Shown: positions 8,269 through 16,822, numbered from the stretch's first letter. The stretch is DNA of 51,314 nt from Scatavimonas merdipullorum (GCA_018712865.1 DVGH01000013.1:1-51314); one strand, 5' to 3'. Numbers and translations are program-made. The notes: generated by a model not told the origin, from the letters alone.

Positions 8269-11200
8269 GTGAAAATCAGGAGAGTTATGGCAGTCATGCT
8301 TTCATTGCTTATGATTGCCGGCGTTTTCTGTATGCCTACTGCATTTGCGGCCACCGGCAATTTCTTTGAAGAAGAAGCTGCGGCCCTTGATCAGCGGGCA
8401 TATGATGGGGACGATCTGGGCGCGGTATACACACCGGAATCTACAACTTTTAAGGTGTGGGCGCCAACAGCAAGTGATGTAAAGCTGAACCTTTACACAA
8501 CAGGCAGCGACAGTGAAGAGGGCGCTGCAAAGATTTCCACAACCGACATGACCTATACGGAAGAAAACGGCATATGGGCCGCAACCGTAGAAGGAGATCA
8601 GAAAAACGTTTATTACACATACTCTGTTACAAACGACGGTACCACGCGCGAAGTAGTAGACGTTTATGCGAAGGCTGTAGGTGTAAACGGGGACAGAGGC
8701 ATGGTTGTCGACCTGGATTCTACAGACCCGGAAGGCTGGGAAGACGACAATTATGTGCTTGTACAGAACCAGACAGACGCTTCTGTTTGGGAGGTACATG
8801 TAAAAGACTTTTCTTATGATCCTGAATCCGGAATTTCTGAAGCAAACAGGGGTAAATATCTTGCCTTTACAGAAACGGGCACAACCTATAAAAGCGAAGG
8901 CAAATACAAAACCGGTATTGATTATTTAAAAGAGCTTGGCGTAAAGTATGTACATATCAACCCGTTTTATGATTTTGGCTCTATAGATGAAACCGGCGAT
9001 GATACACAGTTCAACTGGGGCTACGATCCGAAAAACTATAATGTACCGGAAGGTTCCTATTCTACGAACCCGTATGACGGCAATGTAAGAATAAACGAAG
9101 TCAAGCAAATGGTTAAAGCCCTGCATGACAACGGGATCGGTATTATCATGGACGTTGTTTACAACCATACCTATGTGACCGATTCCTGGTTCCAGCAGAC
9201 AGTGCCGTACTATTATTATCGCTTTGGCGCAGACGCAAATACATGGTCCAGCGCATCCGGCTGCGGCAACGATACTGCCTCCGAGCGTGAAATGTACAGA
9301 AAGTACATGGTGGAATCTGTTAAATACTGGGCAGATGAATACCATATCGACGGCTTCCGTTTTGACCTCATGGGCCTGCATGACTCACAGACAATGAACG
9401 AGATCCGCGCCGCTCTGGACGAAATTGACACAAGACTGCTTATGTATGGTGAAGGCTGGGATATGAGCTCCACCTCAACAGATGCAGATTGTCCTCCGCT
9501 TGCATCCCAGAAGAACTCTGCTTCTTTAAGTGAAAGAATCGGCTTCTTTAATGACGAAATCAGGGACGGCATCAAGGGCAGCGTATTTAACGCAACAGAA
9601 AAAGGCTATATCCAGGGCAACAACAGTAAGGTTAGCGCAGTAAAGAATGGCATTAAGGCAAATGTCGGCGGCGGTGCATGGACGTCTAAAGCACCTACAC
9701 AAACTGTCACATATGCGTCTGCGCATGATAACCATACGTTGTATGACAGGCTGGTAAATTCTGTTAAGGGCGAAGTAGCGGAGAATTATCCACAGAGATA
9801 TGAAGACTTGGTTGCAATGAACAAGCTGAATGCAGCAATTGTTTATTCTTCGCAGGGTATTCCGTTTATTCTTGCCGGTGAAGAATTTGCTAGGACAAAA
9901 TATGGCGACCATAACAGCTATATGTCTTCTGCTGATATCAATATGCTGGATTGGAGCAGGGTTGTAGAGTATAAAGATTTGGTTGCTTATTATTCCGGCA
10001 TGATTGAACTTAGAAACAATTATGCACCGTTCAGGGATCCTACCACCAATACAGTTAAGAACAATATGAAAGATATAACAGGCGTCCCAACAGGTGTAAT
10101 TGCTTATACGATTTATGACGAAACACAACCGTGGAAAACCGTTGCTGTCTGCTTTAACAACAATGCAGAAGCTCAGGAGGTTACCCTGCAGAGCAACGGC
10201 GCGCTGCCCACAGATTGGGTTATTGTTGCAAATGACCAGTCAGCGGGCGTAAAGAATTTGGGCGAGGTATCCGGCAGCACAGTGACAGTGCCTGCTTCCA
10301 GCGCACTGATCCTTGTTGATAAGGAATCCTTTGATACAGCGGCAATTCCCTCAACAAAGGGACAGGTAACAATCAACCATGTAGAAGCACAGTCCGGCGA
10401 CGTACTCAGCACAGATGTACTGACGGGGACAATCGGAACTTACTTTGAAGCAACACCGGATTCTTCCCTGGCGCTGCGTTACGATGTAGTTTCTGCACCG
10501 GAAGAAACATCCGGTACGTTTACGGAGGAAGATCAGACGCTGACCTATACCTACGAGCTCTATACGCTCAAAGCACAGGATATCACCGGCGATGGCGATG
10601 TATCTACAGAGGATGTTCTTCTGCTGCAAAAAGCGATTGCGCGTCAGGAGCAGCTTACAGAGGAGCAGCAGACAGTTGCAGATGTAAACTGTGACGGCGA
10701 GCTTTCTGTAGAGGATGTGCTGATTTACCAGAAGACAATTGCAAAAGTGTTTGTCAATGGTATTGGGACAGTAACCGTAAACTATCTTGATTCTGAAACC
10801 GGTGAAAAAGTTGCAGATCCAACGGTTCTGGAAGGCCGTACGGGCCAAAGCTACCAGACAGAAGCAAAGTCCGTGCCATATTATGACCTGGACGAGACCA
10901 AGCTTCCTGAAAATGAAGCAGGCCTGTTTACAAACGGTGATACGCAAGTTAACTATTATTACAATGAGGCCAAAATCAGCAGAACTGTTTATGTGAAGCT
11001 GCAGGAAGGCGCAACCTGGACGCCCACGCTGCATGCATGGGATGATTACAACGGCTTCCTGCTGGGAGACTGGCCCGGTACAGAAATGACGTTGCAGGAC
11101 GATGGATGGTATGCAATTACAGTTGAATGCGGCGGCGTTTTTAGCTGCGTTTTGAGCATTGGCGGAGCAAACGCCAATACGGCGCAGACGAACGATATTA

Positions 11201-11295
11201 CAGATGTTGACAGCGATATCTGGATTGTTATGAACGTGGAACGTCCAAACAAGCAGAGCAGCGATTATACACTTTACACAAGCAAGCCGGAATAA
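8269..11295 (+). CDS. Secreted pullulanase with dockerin, MucBP-like and CBM26-like domains
   Basis: Second tandem debranching enzyme, 1008 residues, GTG start after AAGGAGG. A signal peptide (about 1-27, ending AFA) is followed by CBM48 and GH13 domains. These align with the preceding protein: DVVYNH again at 295-300, nucleophile D366, acid/base E395 and D487. Instead of a membrane anchor it has, in order, a MucBP-like domain (about 702-766), a type I dockerin with two calcium-loop repeats (DGDVSTEDVLLLQKAIA near 775-791 and NCDGELSVEDVLIYQKTIA near 807-825), a second MucBP-like domain (about 833-900) and a terminal CBM26-like starch-binding domain (about 904-1005). The dockerin implies docking to a cohesin scaffold encoded elsewhere. 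Confidence 0.9.
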   Translation: MKIRRVMAVMLSLLMIAGVFCMPTAFAATGNFFEEEAAALDQRAYDGDDLGAVYTPESTTFKVWAPTASDVKLNLYTTGSDSEEGAAKISTTDMTYTEENGIWAATVEGDQKNVYYTYSVTNDGTTREVVDVYAKAVGVNGDRGMVVDLDSTDPEGWEDDNYVLVQNQTDASVWEVHVKDFSYDPESGISEANRGKYLAFTETGTTYKSEGKYKTGIDYLKELGVKYVHINPFYDFGSIDETGDDTQFNWGYDPKNYNVPEGSYSTNPYDGNVRINEVKQMVKALHDNGIGIIMDVVYNHTYVTDSWFQQTVPYYYYRFGADANTWSSASGCGNDTASEREMYRKYMVESVKYWADEYHIDGFRFDLMGLHDSQTMNEIRAALDEIDTRLLMYGEGWDMSSTSTDADCPPLASQKNSASLSERIGFFNDEIRDGIKGSVFNATEKGYIQGNNSKVSAVKNGIKANVGGGAWTSKAPTQTVTYASAHDNHTLYDRLVNSVKGEVAENYPQRYEDLVAMNKLNAAIVYSSQGIPFILAGEEFARTKYGDHNSYMSSADINMLDWSRVVEYKDLVAYYSGMIELRNNYAPFRDPTTNTVKNNMKDITGVPTGVIAYTIYDETQPWKTVAVCFNNNAEAQEVTLQSNGALPTDWVIVANDQSAGVKNLGEVSGSTVTVPASSALILVDKESFDTAAIPSTKGQVTINHVEAQSGDVLSTDVLTGTIGTYFEATPDSSLALRYDVVSAPEETSGTFTEEDQTLTYTYELYTLKAQDITGDGDVSTEDVLLLQKAIARQEQLTEEQQTVADVNCDGELSVEDVLIYQKTIAKVFVNGIGTVTVNYLDSETGEKVADPTVLEGRTGQSYQTEAKSVPYYDLDETKLPENEAGLFTNGDTQVNYYYNEAKISRTVYVKLQEGATWTPTLHAWDDYNGFLLGDWPGTEMTLQDDGWYAITVECGGVFSCVLSIGGANANTAQTNDITDVDSDIWIVMNVERPNKQSSDYTLYTSKPE

Positions 11296-11355
11296 GCTTA
11301 TTTGTATAGATCCAAAATACGAAAAGAAAAGGGCCGTAAAGCAAAATTGGCCTGA

Positions 11356-11389
11356 CGCACCCGGTGCGGCGTTTGCCGTACCGGGTGCG
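11356..11389 (+). other. Long GC-rich hairpin after the pullulanase pair, without a U tract
   Basis: A 15-bp stem with a few G-U pairs and a GTTT loop lies about 60 bases after the second pullulanase stop. No run of T follows on either strand, so it is not a textbook terminator. It may stabilise the 3' end of the pullulanase mRNA or act as a weak terminator. The other bases between 11296 and 11576 show no gene. Confidence 0.6.
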
Positions 11390-11576
11390 CTGCATACAGC
11401 GGTGTTTATTGCATAAACAACGGTGCCTGCTTATGCGTCTGTGGAAAGATAATTTTATAAGCGGGCGCCGGGAAGTCTTTTTGCAGAAGGGTGGAGTTTT
11501 TGCATAGACCTGCTTGCTTTTTATTTTGCGGCGTATTACAATTATTATAAAAATAATATAAAAAGGAGTGCGTGAT

Positions 11577-12746
11577 ATGAATTTTACATATTTTATCCCT
11601 ACAAGAATTGTCTTTGGCAGCGGCGTACTCAGGCGTTTACACGAACAGCAGCTGCCTGGGAAGAGGGCGCTGCTTGTAACCACCAACGGAACTTCCGTAA
11701 AAAAGTACGGTTATTTGGAAACATTACAAAATGAGTTGAAACTGAGCGGCGTAGAATATGTCTTATATGACAAGATTTTACCGAATCCTGTAAAAGAGCA
11801 TGTCATGGAGGGCGCTGCAGTTGCCAAAGCGCAGAAAGCGGATTTTATTATTGGGATTGGCGGCGGAAGTGCTATAGATTCCGCCAAGGCAATTGCCATC
11901 ATGGCAACAAATAGCGGAGATTACTGGGACTATATCTCCGGCGGCAGCGGGAAAGACCGGCCGGTTTTAAAGGATCCGCTGCCGGTCGTGGCAATTACAA
12001 CGACTGCGGGAACAGGCACAGAGGCGGACCCCTGGACCGTTATCACAAAGGCAGAAACGAACGAAAAAATAGGCGGAGGGTATGATAAAACCTTCCCGGT
12101 CCTTTCCATTGTAGATCCGGAAATCATGCGTACAGTGCCGCCAAAACTTACGGCTTACCAGGGCTTTGACGCACTGTTCCATAGCACGGAAGGGTATCTA
12201 AATAAAAAAGCCAGCCCAATCAGCGATCTGTATGCGCTTAAAGCAATAGAATATATTGGTAAAAGCCTTTCAAAAGCGGTGCGCGATGGCAACGATTTGC
12301 ATGCAAGGGAAGAGGTTGCGCTTGCAAACACGCTTTCCGGTATGGTGGAATCTTTGTCCGGCTGCACTTCGGAGCATAGCCTGGCGCATGCAATCAGCGC
12401 ATATCACCCCGATTTTGTACATGGCGCAGCCTTGCTTGCAATCAGCCGGGCGTATTATGCCCATTTTGCATCCACGGGCGCTGTGGATATGCGCATGATC
12501 CAGATGGCAAAGGCGTTGGGTGCCGAAAATGCATCTTCACCAGAAGATTTTGTAACGGCGCTTGTAAAGCTGCAAAAAGATTGCGGCGTGGATGCGATTA
12601 AAATGAGCGAATATGGTATGCGGGAAGATACGCTTGCACAGTATGTTTATAACGCTAGAGATACCATGGGCTGTCTGTTTGCCTATGACCGTGTACCTTT
12701 AAGCGACGCAGATGCATTGCGCATTCTGCAAAATTCTTACAGATAA
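11577..12746 (+). CDS. Iron-containing alcohol dehydrogenase
   Basis: Group III alcohol dehydrogenases interconvert alcohols and aldehydes with NAD(P)H. The 389-residue product has the N-terminal nucleotide-binding domain with GGGSAIDSAKAIA near 95-107, the TTAGTGTEAD loop, and the C-terminal helical metal domain. Metal ligands fit the family: Asp and His in FDALFH (spaced by four), His in SEHSLAH, and His in FVHG. I prefer the ATG nine bases after AAGGAG to the GTG touching the ribosome site. It stands alone, not inside a recognisable fermentation operon; substrate cannot be told. A second, more YqhD-like paralogue lies at 45.5-46.6 kb. Confidence 0.93.
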   Translation: MNFTYFIPTRIVFGSGVLRRLHEQQLPGKRALLVTTNGTSVKKYGYLETLQNELKLSGVEYVLYDKILPNPVKEHVMEGAAVAKAQKADFIIGIGGGSAIDSAKAIAIMATNSGDYWDYISGGSGKDRPVLKDPLPVVAITTTAGTGTEADPWTVITKAETNEKIGGGYDKTFPVLSIVDPEIMRTVPPKLTAYQGFDALFHSTEGYLNKKASPISDLYALKAIEYIGKSLSKAVRDGNDLHAREEVALANTLSGMVESLSGCTSEHSLAHAISAYHPDFVHGAALLAISRAYYAHFASTGAVDMRMIQMAKALGAENASSPEDFVTALVKLQKDCGVDAIKMSEYGMREDTLAQYVYNARDTMGCLFAYDRVPLSDADALRILQNSYR

Positions 12747-12843
12747 CGTGTGCGCCGCATGAATAGGTAAAACGATAAGAAGTAGACGGATATTGCGACT
12801 AAAACCGCAATGCCGTTATGTGGAAGTCATATAAACCAGACAA

Positions 12844-12876
12844 AAAATTGCGCTGCTTATAAAGCAGCGCAATTTT
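12844..12876. terminator. Bidirectional terminator between the alcohol dehydrogenase and a small reverse gene
   Basis: A 14-bp stem around TATAA is followed by TTTT on the forward strand and TTTTTT on the reverse strand. It overlaps the stop codon of the small reverse-strand gene and is the only clear terminator downstream of the alcohol dehydrogenase. Confidence 0.8.
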
Positions 12877-13096
12877 AAAAAAAGCGGTTTTCCTTGTTTG
12901 TTGTGTCCCATTTTCCAAGCTTTTCCAGACGCGTACAGTCCTGTATGGCGTTTAATCTGCTGTGCAGTTGTGCCGCCGAATGGATGTACGCGTTATGCTT
13001 ATGCAGCCTGTATTGCGTTTCAATTGGAAGTGAAAGAAAAAATTTTCGGCTGCTTAAACTTTTTTGAATCAGTTCGTGCAAATCCTTGTAATGCAT
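12875..13096 (-). CDS. Small hypothetical protein (73 residues)
   Basis: The ATG is preceded on the reverse strand by GGGAGGA at good spacing and the stop runs directly into a terminator hairpin, so this is very likely a real gene despite its size. The product is polar and helical, with aromatic residues (FFLSLPIETQYRLHKHNAYI is the core), an excess of His, Lys and Arg, and no membrane segment or zinc motif. I do not recognise a family and infer no function. Confidence 0.65.
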   Translation of the reverse strand: MHYKDLHELIQKSLSSRKFFLSLPIETQYRLHKHNAYIHSAAQLHSRLNAIQDCTRLEKLGKWDTTNKENRFF

Positions 13097-13521
13097 AGCA
13101 TTCCTCCCGCTTCTAGCGTTTACGGTTCAAAGCCGAATATTCTCTAAAATCTGCGGAAAAATGCTGGCAGCTCCTTGAGCATGCTTTTGCCTCTATCGCC
13201 GTTGTCATGTGGGTAGAGGCGCTTTGTTCAGGCATAAAAACACTTGCAAGGGATAAAAGCCGTCCATTTACAACTGTGCTGTAAAGTTAAAAGGCATTGC
13301 AGCTTAAGAAGCGTACCGCATGCAAGAGAGGCCATATCGTATATATTTGGTGATAAACGGCGGTAGGATCGTTTAAAGGCAAGCCAGGTGTTACAGCGCT
13401 GGAAAGATGTTTTTGGAGAATCATAAAATGCATAATACTGGTATAAGGATTGCAAAAAAGTAGTGCTTTGCTTTATAATTTGCATAAAAATAAAAAATAT
13501 GGAAAAATTTCTTTGTAAATC
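13097..13521. other. Intergenic region with one hairpin, no gene supported
   Basis: This non-coding stretch lies between divergent genes. A 7-bp stem GCCTCTA with TAGAGGC encloses an 18-base loop at 13189-13220. A 99-codon reverse frame at 13228-13527 lacks a good ribosome site and has a biased, Cys/Phe/Tyr-rich composition, so I do not call it. No riboswitch was recognised. Confidence 0.5.
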
Positions 13522-13550
13522 TTGCAAATAAAAGAATTCTATGGTATTCT
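13522..13550 (+). promoter_or_regulatory. Possible sigma-A promoter of the 127-residue protein gene
   Basis: TTGCAA and TATTCT are spaced by 17 bp about 100 bases upstream of the ATG. Both boxes deviate from consensus. Confidence 0.35.
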
Positions 13551-13650
13551 TTTTTTAAAGAAAATGCAAAAAATACGGCATTTGAAAAAAACATAGCTGA
13601 AGGCCGCTTGTGCGCGTTTTCTGTGATTTTTTTAAAAGGGGGATTTTTCT

Positions 13651-14034
13651 ATGGCAGATATGTTGAGCAAACCATTACTGTTGCTGGACAACAGCAATAT
13701 GATGTCCGTTTTGAACGAAGGGGAGTTCAAATGTGAAAACCTATCGTTTGAAGAAGCGCGGGCGATTATCGATGTGCACGACGAAGAAGACGTGCTGCGC
13801 TGCTTTTCAAACAACGACATTGAAACAGTTATTTTCGACTACCTGAACGTTTCAAAAAGAAATTTTCCTTATAAACATATACGCAATATGCGTGTTGGGC
13901 AGGATGCCATTGTATTTAAGCTTTATATCACGCCATCTGAAACGCAGCCTGTCATTACAGCGGACGATGGGGTGGAAGCGAAAAAAATCCAGAACGTATA
14001 CGTATACTGCCAGTATCTTGCGCGCCTTAAATAG
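13651..14034 (+). CDS. Hypothetical protein, possibly DUF1874 (STIV B116 / AcrIII-1)-like
   Basis: The 127-residue product has an AAAGGGGG ribosome site and a terminator directly after it, so the gene is sound. The family is uncertain. Its order of elements resembles DUF1874: an N-terminal hydrophobic strand (PLLLLDNSNMMSVL), an LSFEEARAII helix, a helix ending in a short LNV segment, an R/H residue, and a GQDAIVFKLYI strand followed by a proline turn. DUF1874 proteins include the cyclic-tetra-adenylate ring nuclease AcrIII-1. The catalytic histidine there appears replaced by asparagine (about N54/N55), so even if related it may not have that activity. No CRISPR genes are in the window. This is pattern matching by eye. 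Confidence 0.5.
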   Translation: MADMLSKPLLLLDNSNMMSVLNEGEFKCENLSFEEARAIIDVHDEEDVLRCFSNNDIETVIFDYLNVSKRNFPYKHIRNMRVGQDAIVFKLYITPSETQPVITADDGVEAKKIQNVYVYCQYLARLK

Positions 14035-14049
14035 AATGGGAAAAACAAT

Positions 14050-14084
14050 ACCCGGCGGCTTTTGTAAAGCTCGCCGGGTTATTT
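14050..14084. terminator. Bidirectional terminator between convergent genes
   Basis: CCCGGCG pairs with CGCCGGG, with an inner GCT/AGC extension and a one-base bulge. T-rich tails occur on both sides (TTATTTGT forward, TATTGTTTTT reverse). It serves the 127-residue protein gene and the zinc-ribbon gene. Confidence 0.75.
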
Positions 14085-14095
14085 GTATCACATTT

Positions 14096-14509
14096 TTAGA
14101 AATGGATATTTACAGGAAATTCGTTTTTACATTTTGGGCATACGGCCGTGTGCTTACCTTTCTTTTTGGGAAGACGGAGGGTCGCTTTGCACGCAGGGCA
14201 TTTGCGATACCGGTGCGTTTTTATGTCGCGCAGCCGCAAATAGGGTGTTTTGCATGCGTTTTTTACAATTTTCCATATATAATCAAACTTTTCGCATTCC
14301 AGGGAGCGGCGGTACACGTTTTTGGAAAAAATCCGAAAAACCAGGTACACCAGAACAAGCAGCATCAAAATCTGCAAAACCGGTGTTCTGAAAAACAGGT
14401 TGACAGCTCCCAGGATCAGGTAAAGGATCAGCAGGGCAAAGCACAGCCGGTCAACCCCATTTCTGGCGGACATAAAGGTCAATAATTTTTGCCGAAGCGT
14501 ATACAGCAT
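14096..14509 (-). CDS. Membrane protein with C-terminal zinc ribbon
   Basis: Two adjacent hydrophobic segments (about 25-65) are followed by a basic cytoplasmic domain ending in a zinc ribbon: CPAC near 105 and CPKC near 125, separated by a Lys/Arg-rich hairpin (LRLPKKKGKHTAV). The ATG start gives 137 residues and follows GAGGGAT. A start 20 codons upstream is excluded because it falls inside the promoter. The zinc ribbon resembles those that bind nucleic acid or act as protein-binding fingers. The role is unknown. Confidence 0.75.
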   Translation of the reverse strand: MLYTLRQKLLTFMSARNGVDRLCFALLILYLILGAVNLFFRTPVLQILMLLVLVYLVFRIFSKNVYRRSLECEKFDYIWKIVKNACKTPYLRLRDIKTHRYRKCPACKATLRLPKKKGKHTAVCPKCKNEFPVNIHF

Positions 14510-14551
14510 AGAAGTAATCCCTCTTTCAAAATCAATATAGCATCTATGCCT

Positions 14552-14579
14552 ATTATATAAGCCGTACACGCAAAATCAA
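14552..14579 (-). promoter_or_regulatory. Sigma-A promoter of the zinc-ribbon membrane protein gene
   Basis: On the reverse strand TTGATT and TATAAT are spaced by 16 bp, with the -10 box about 43 bases upstream of the chosen ATG. Confidence 0.7.
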
Positions 14580-14715
14580 GCGAAAAACAGGAAATTCAAA
14601 ATTTATTTACGTTTCCTTAAAAGTGCGCGTTACGTCGTATGGGGCAATGGCGAAAAGTAAACATCAAGTGTACAATAAAAAACAGCACGATCATACATTT
14701 TTCGGGAAAAATGTT

Positions 14716-14744
14716 TTGACTTATGTGTGCATATCATATAAAAT
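14716..14744 (+). promoter_or_regulatory. Sigma-A promoter of the MATE fusion gene
   Basis: TTGACT and TAAAAT are spaced by 17 bp and leave a leader of about 110 bases. The rest of the 350-base gap (14510-14861) contains the divergent promoter of the zinc-ribbon gene and no recognised riboswitch. Confidence 0.55.
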
Positions 14745-14861
14745 AAAAATCAAGCTATAGTGATTTAAATTCACAAAATCATGAACAACAACGGTGGTTT
14801 TATCCGTGCTTATAAAGCATTTAAGGCGGCGGTAAGGTGAGAAATGTGGTGAGCTTGCAAC

Positions 14862-16574
14862 ATGCCTGATACATTGGTTCAAAAAAATTTCTTTCGTATG
14901 CTGGTGCCGACAATCCTGACCAATTTGCTCTCTGCCGTTGGCGCTTTTTCCGACACGGTTATAGTAGGCAATATTATGGGGGAAGCGGCGCTTTCGGCAG
15001 TGACCTTTACATCCCCCGTCTTTATGTTTATCAATACCATTGCCATTATTTTTGCAGTCGGCGGCGCCACCGCTATGAATATCGATATGGGGCGTGGTGA
15101 CCGCGATTCTGTCAATAAAATTTTTACAACGGCTATTTCTACGGTCACGCTGCTTGGCTTTTTGCTGGGGATCGTATGCGTTATTTTTATTGATGGTATT
15201 GTCAAGATTTTGGGTGCAAATGCAGAAACCTACCAATATGTAAAAGAATACGCGGTGGTCATTTTAGGTGGCTTTCCGGTTGTACTGTATAATACGTGCA
15301 TTGCTTTTTATGTGCGAAGCGATGGAAGGGCACGGCTTTCTATGTTTGGCATGTTGATTGCCATACTTGCAAATATTGTTTTAGATCTTGTACTTGTCCC
15401 GATCATAGGGATTGCAGGCGCTGCGTGGGCGCTGGTCATTGCCCAGGGATTAAGCGCCGTAATTATATCCATGCATTTTTTCTCTGAAAAAAATACGCTG
15501 TCCTTTGTACCGAAAGGAATTTCCCCCGGGCAGGTTCTGCGTGTGCTCAAAAGCGGAGCGAGCACCTCTTTGACCTTTAGCTGCCAGTTTTTTGTCATTT
15601 TAATATTCAACAATCTGATTGTCTCAATTTCCGGCACGGAAGGAATGGTTATATATACTGTAATATATAATATTTCTGTAGTTGCCTTGGCCATTTTTGA
15701 AGGAATGAGCCAAACCATCCAGCCTATGGTCAGTGTGTACCATGGGGAAAAAAACGGCAGCCTAATGCGCCAAACCATGTGCATTGCCTATAAAACGGCA
15801 GCGGTAATCTGCGGCACGGTAATTTTGTTGTTAGAAGCTTTTCCACAGCCGTTTGCACGGCTGTTTGGCGTGACCGATCCTGCAATTTTAGAGGGCGCCG
15901 TGGTGGCCACGCGCATTTACGCGCCGGCTATTTTACTGATGACCTACAATGTTTTAATGAGCTATTTTTACCAGTCGACAGAAAAGCGCCTTCTTTCAGC
16001 CATGATCGTTTTATGCCGTTGTCTGGTGGCGTTGCTTACCTGTGCGCTTTTGTTTACTGTTTTTTGGGGGCTCAACGGTGTGTGGCTTGGGTATCTGACG
16101 GCGGAAATTTTAACACTGCTGCTTTGGCTTTCTATGTCGGCGCTGCAGGCCGGGAAAAAGGGCCTAAGTAGGTTTTTGTTGCTCAAAAAACAGGGCCCTG
16201 TGTTTATACGTTCTTTTACGGGGACTTTACAGAACCTTTCTCACACACATTTGCAGGCAAAGGCGTATTTGCAGAAAAACGGCGTGGATGCAAACAAGGC
16301 GAACAAAGCGCTTTTGGCGGTGGACAAGCTTGTGACAAATATAATGGAGCATGGCGGCAATAAAAAGCGCTGCAGCATAGAGGTGTACATTGCACAGGAA
16401 CCAGAAACACTGCGCGTGATTATCCGCGATGACGGAAAAAGCTTTGATCCGGCTGTTTTTGAATCGAATGGAGCAAAGCAAGAAGAAAAGGATTTATGCC
16501 TTGTAAAAGAGCACGCTGTGTTTTTTGAATACCGCCCTACGCTTGGCTTTAACCGCACAATGCTGAAATATTAA
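14862..16574 (+). CDS. MATE-family transporter fused to an RsbW/SpoIIAB-like ATPase domain
   Basis: The first 440 or so residues are a MATE transporter of about 12 membrane segments, a family that exports drugs or metabolites against Na+ or H+. It starts RMLVPTILTNLLSAVGAFSDTVIVGNIMGEAALSA. The 570-residue length exceeds the usual 440-460 because of a C-terminal domain of about 120 residues. AVDKLVTNIMEHG (486-498) matches the N-box of SpoIIAB/RsbW, IIRDDGKSFDP the D-box, and LVKEHAVFFEY plus LGFNRTMLKY the end of that fold. The catalytic Glu of the N-box is Lys489 and the glycines of the ATP lid are missing, so it may bind nucleotide or a partner without being a kinase. The ribosome site is weak. 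Confidence 0.88.
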   Translation: MPDTLVQKNFFRMLVPTILTNLLSAVGAFSDTVIVGNIMGEAALSAVTFTSPVFMFINTIAIIFAVGGATAMNIDMGRGDRDSVNKIFTTAISTVTLLGFLLGIVCVIFIDGIVKILGANAETYQYVKEYAVVILGGFPVVLYNTCIAFYVRSDGRARLSMFGMLIAILANIVLDLVLVPIIGIAGAAWALVIAQGLSAVIISMHFFSEKNTLSFVPKGISPGQVLRVLKSGASTSLTFSCQFFVILIFNNLIVSISGTEGMVIYTVIYNISVVALAIFEGMSQTIQPMVSVYHGEKNGSLMRQTMCIAYKTAAVICGTVILLLEAFPQPFARLFGVTDPAILEGAVVATRIYAPAILLMTYNVLMSYFYQSTEKRLLSAMIVLCRCLVALLTCALLFTVFWGLNGVWLGYLTAEILTLLLWLSMSALQAGKKGLSRFLLLKKQGPVFIRSFTGTLQNLSHTHLQAKAYLQKNGVDANKANKALLAVDKLVTNIMEHGGNKKRCSIEVYIAQEPETLRVIIRDDGKSFDPAVFESNGAKQEEKDLCLVKEHAVFFEYRPTLGFNRTMLKY

Positions 16575-16793
16575 ATGTGTGCTGGCAGCTTACAGGTTTT
16601 GGCGGTAAGGCGCTGCGTTTTTGCTTTGTGTACAAAAAACGCTGACGTGCACATACTGGGTGCATATAAAACAAGGCTCGCATTTTCTTCCTGTGAAAAC
16701 ATTGGTTTTACTGTACTTTTTCATATTTTATGAAAAGCCAGAAAAAACGACATATTTTTTACAACATAATTTATATTTATTTAATATTTATAC

Positions 16794-16822
16794 TTGATTA
16801 TTCTTGTAGTTAGTAGTATTAT
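16794..16822 (+). promoter_or_regulatory. Sigma-A promoter of the alpha/beta hydrolase gene
   Basis: TTGATT and TATTAT are spaced by 17 bp about 50 bases before the start codon. The preceding stretch from 16575 is AT-rich and holds no gene. Confidence 0.6.

Noticed and set aside
13228..13527. A 99-codon reverse frame in the intergenic region
   Set aside because: No good ribosome site, odd composition, and no terminator or conserved motif.
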